From Coriaria nepalensis (taxonomy: Eukaryota > Streptophyta > Magnoliopsida > Cucurbitales > Coriariaceae), in contig CP114486.1 in NCBI GenBank assembly GCA_027186245.1, positions 5,795,501-5,859,500 of the forward strand: DNA of 64,000 nucleotides. Reading direction: 5' to 3'. This document shows, in pieces, positions 61,378-64,000 of this stretch. Below the pieces are notes generated by a model. The model saw nothing but the letters and a program-made list of their open reading frames with translations. It did not search any database and was not told the DNA's origin. Each line of letters starts with the position of its first letter. The first letter of the stretch is position 1. Position numbers and translations under genes: made by a program.

Positions 61378-64000
61378 TGGAATATAATCATGACCATATT
61401 CAACCCCAAATATTATTATCATGATCATATGATCAGATCATATACGTACACAAAAAAAAATATATATATATATATTCTTTTAAGTGTTCATTTTAATTCC
61501 TTTAGACTAATTTATGTACATTATAGTTTCAATTTACTTTAGGAGAGAGAAACATGCAGATACCACATTTTCCGGGTAATTTTGTATTGTTCTTTGCTTC
61601 TATTTTGTAAAAAGATCAAAACTAGGACATATGATACAACTGCGTAATATATGCTTCAAGACATGTAAGGTGTAACATATCAAGAACTTATCTGTATAGA
61701 ACTTATCTGTATATATAAATAACTTGAGGTTTAAGGTTACATATGCGATCTCTCTCTCTCTCTCATATATTTTCGAGGAAGTTCATTTTTTGGATCTCTA
61801 TGGAAATCGTACCGAGGATGCATGGGGAATGCTTGTGACTACGGGTCGGTTAAAAATTGAACATATGAGGGGAAATTGATGAGAATATCTTATACACATA
61901 CAACATGTTCTCAAATTATATTTAGCCGATAATCAGAAACATCGACCATATTAGTATGTAATTACCTAACATAACATAGTTAGTACTGGTCGATTCCTCT
62001 TAAATTCGAAGGTCGATAATAAGAGTTCGCAGTTTTGGTTGATCTATTAGATTAATCAATCTAGCCGTTTGCAGTATGCTGAGATTTATTTTGGAAAGGG
62101 TAAGAGTGGCCGCAAAAGGGAATGCTTGTGACTACGTGCATCATTTGATTATTTGAAGAAATATGAGAAGCATGTCCGAGAAACTTCGCCGCTCTGCACC
62201 CAAATGAACATAAAATATATAAAACATGTATATGGAAATTTCACAGCCGTAATGAAAGTTTTATTCTTCAGATGGCACAGATTTAAGCCTCTTGAACTAT
62301 ACATGGGTTTTATCCAAAACAAAAAAAAAAAATAAATAAAAAAAAAAAGGAAAAAAATAAAATAAAAATTACCCATTTAAACTTTTACAACTTTAAAAGC
62401 AAACCCATCATGAACATTCTTAAATTCTTTGATAATTATAATGAACCTCACGTTGAAACTCCATCTAAGAGAATCTAACATTCTAACTAACCACAGATTA
62501 ATTAAATATTTATTTTATTCTTAATCCCAAAAATAAAAATCAATTTTTATCATACTCCATCATAAGTTAATTTTGATCTCTACACTTCGCCGCCATCATC
62601 ACCCTGCTGCCACTAGGAATATTCTAAGATTCTTAAAACGTTCGAGAAACAAAAAAATTGATATTTAAATTTAAACTACTATTTTTTATTATTATATTTT
62701 CAACCTTATTTTAATTATTTTGTATTTCACCACTCAACGAAACCTCCTCTACTTTGTACACCTCCACCCTCAATTGCCAAAATTAAGAATGTTGTTTCCA
62801 ATCCTTCACCGCTACCATCCTTCTTTTTCAGAAAATCTCTCTATTTCTTCATGAGCAAGCTATATTTATTTTGTCAGAGTTACAAGTGTAAAATATTTCA
62901 GGTGGCCGTAGCAAAAGGGTTGATGAGGCTGTGATAAATTAAGGGGTGTAAAGATAAAAATTTGATTTTAAATAAGTGGAGTGAGTTAAAAATAAAATCA
63001 ATTTTGGGGCTAAAAAATAAAAGAAAAAATCAGATAGTTAGTTTATTGATTTTTATTTGCGGAGCGGATATATGGCTTGCAAATATATGAATAACAGAGT
63101 AGATTATCCGCAAACTGATCTAACCCTAATTTTTTAGGGTTGCTAATTGCTTATTAGAATTTAGAATCAGTGTAAATTATAACCTAGGTTCACGTTACGG
63201 CATTTATTTTAGAGAAATATTTAGTGAAATAGATATATGAAAATTAAACATGAAGTTCTTAAGAAAAATATAATTAGTATATTTTAATTAGATATTAAAA
63301 ACCTAAGATTCCTCTTTTCTGCAATCAGTGTAAACATGAATTTCTAACGGAGGAACTATAGACGTAATACTACGAGATTCCTCTTTTCTGCAATCTGAGG
63401 ACATTCTATCCGTCACAATACTATCTTTTTGATCCTCAAATGTCTTTCTAATTTCTTATATCTCCTTCACACTCTTCCTGTTGTAGACTTCTTCGCGTCC
63501 TTGCTCTCTGTTATGACACAAGACATGGACACCCTTGGCATCAGAGCTGACCACATGTAAATTTTGCACTCTAGCTCTCGTAGTAAAAAATGGAAGTGAG
63601 TGCGAGTCCACATTAATACATTTAATAACATAAATACAGACTGAATTTTGTGGAGAATATCTTGGAGAAGAACGATACACCTCCCACAAAACCATTTACA
63701 ACATCCCAGGCAGTTGTAATATATAGCTACATTATGGACGGGTTCTTAATCGTTCGAGTTGCTACAGACGCCAAACAATTGGGAAAGTGAGGGTGTGTTT
63801 GGAAATTATTTTCCTTATTTTTGTTTTCATAATAGTTTTTTAATAAAATTGTGTTCTTGCGTTATATATGAAAATTGCTCTCATAAAAATAAGGAAAACA
63901 ACCGTAGAATGTTCTTAAAAAAAAAAAAAAAAAATTTAACTTGTTTCCAAAGAACAATTTTCTGAAAATTATAATATGACAATATAAATAGATATACTGG
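61378..64000. other. Intergenic to window end
   Basis: 3'UTR of TIR gene 2 then AT-rich DNA. Short features: (CT)n near 61749, tandem AACTTATCTGTATA near 61685, A-runs at 62320-62350 and 63919-63934, and an exact 21-bp direct repeat AGATTCCTCTTTTCTGCAAT(C) at 63306 and 63375. No gene supported. Confidence 0.45.

Overview
This is a window of AT-rich plant nuclear DNA. Genes are split by GT...AG introns, protein families are plant-specific, and the spacers hold decayed Mutator-like elements, Copia and Gypsy retrotransposons and foldback elements. The proteins look eudicot, probably rosid or another woody dicot; I cannot name the species. No bacterial operons, CRISPR arrays or rRNA were seen, and no tRNA was recognised by eye.

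I support six protein-coding genes, with exon borders worked out by hand from frame and splice sites. (1) A 367-aa cytoplasmic receptor-like kinase on + (coding 7124-9371). (2) The RNA polymerase II CTD phosphatase-like protein CPL1 on - (16696-23521, 17 exons, 962 aa). (3) A DUF1218 four-helix membrane protein on - (25541-26598, 181 aa). (4) An At4g04980-like proline-rich protein on - (28513-32539, about 820 aa). (5) and (6) Two TIR-only proteins on + (45908-46727, 181 aa; 60621-61377, 198 aa). The TIR genes are paralogues with one intron at the same codon and phase.

Layout: 1-5.5 kb holds a broken MULE carrying a DUF1985/Ulp1-like ORF on + and a mudrA-like transposase on -, split by a Copia-type LTR. 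6.2-9.4 kb is the kinase. 10.7-14.8 kb is a second MULE of the same design. 16.7-32.6 kb is the gene-rich core (CPL1, DUF1218, At4g04980-like, all on -). 34.8-44.2 kb is a repeat graveyard: a Copia reverse transcriptase fragment, related LTR-like blocks, and nested hAT-like elements. 45.9-61.4 kb has the two TIR genes about 14 kb apart, with a foldback MITE, an inverted pair of proline-rich coding segments, Copia and Gypsy remnants and a minisatellite between them. The last 2.6 kb shows no gene.

Functionally the intact genes point to RNA polymerase II/stress transcription control (CPL1), cell-surface or stress signalling (kinase), wall or vascular development (DUF1218) and innate immunity (TIR-only proteins). 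The most interesting items are the TIR-only pair, which keeps the NADase glutamate but has diverged at the usual TIR self-association helix, and the two MULEs that each carry an Ulp1-type protease ORF.
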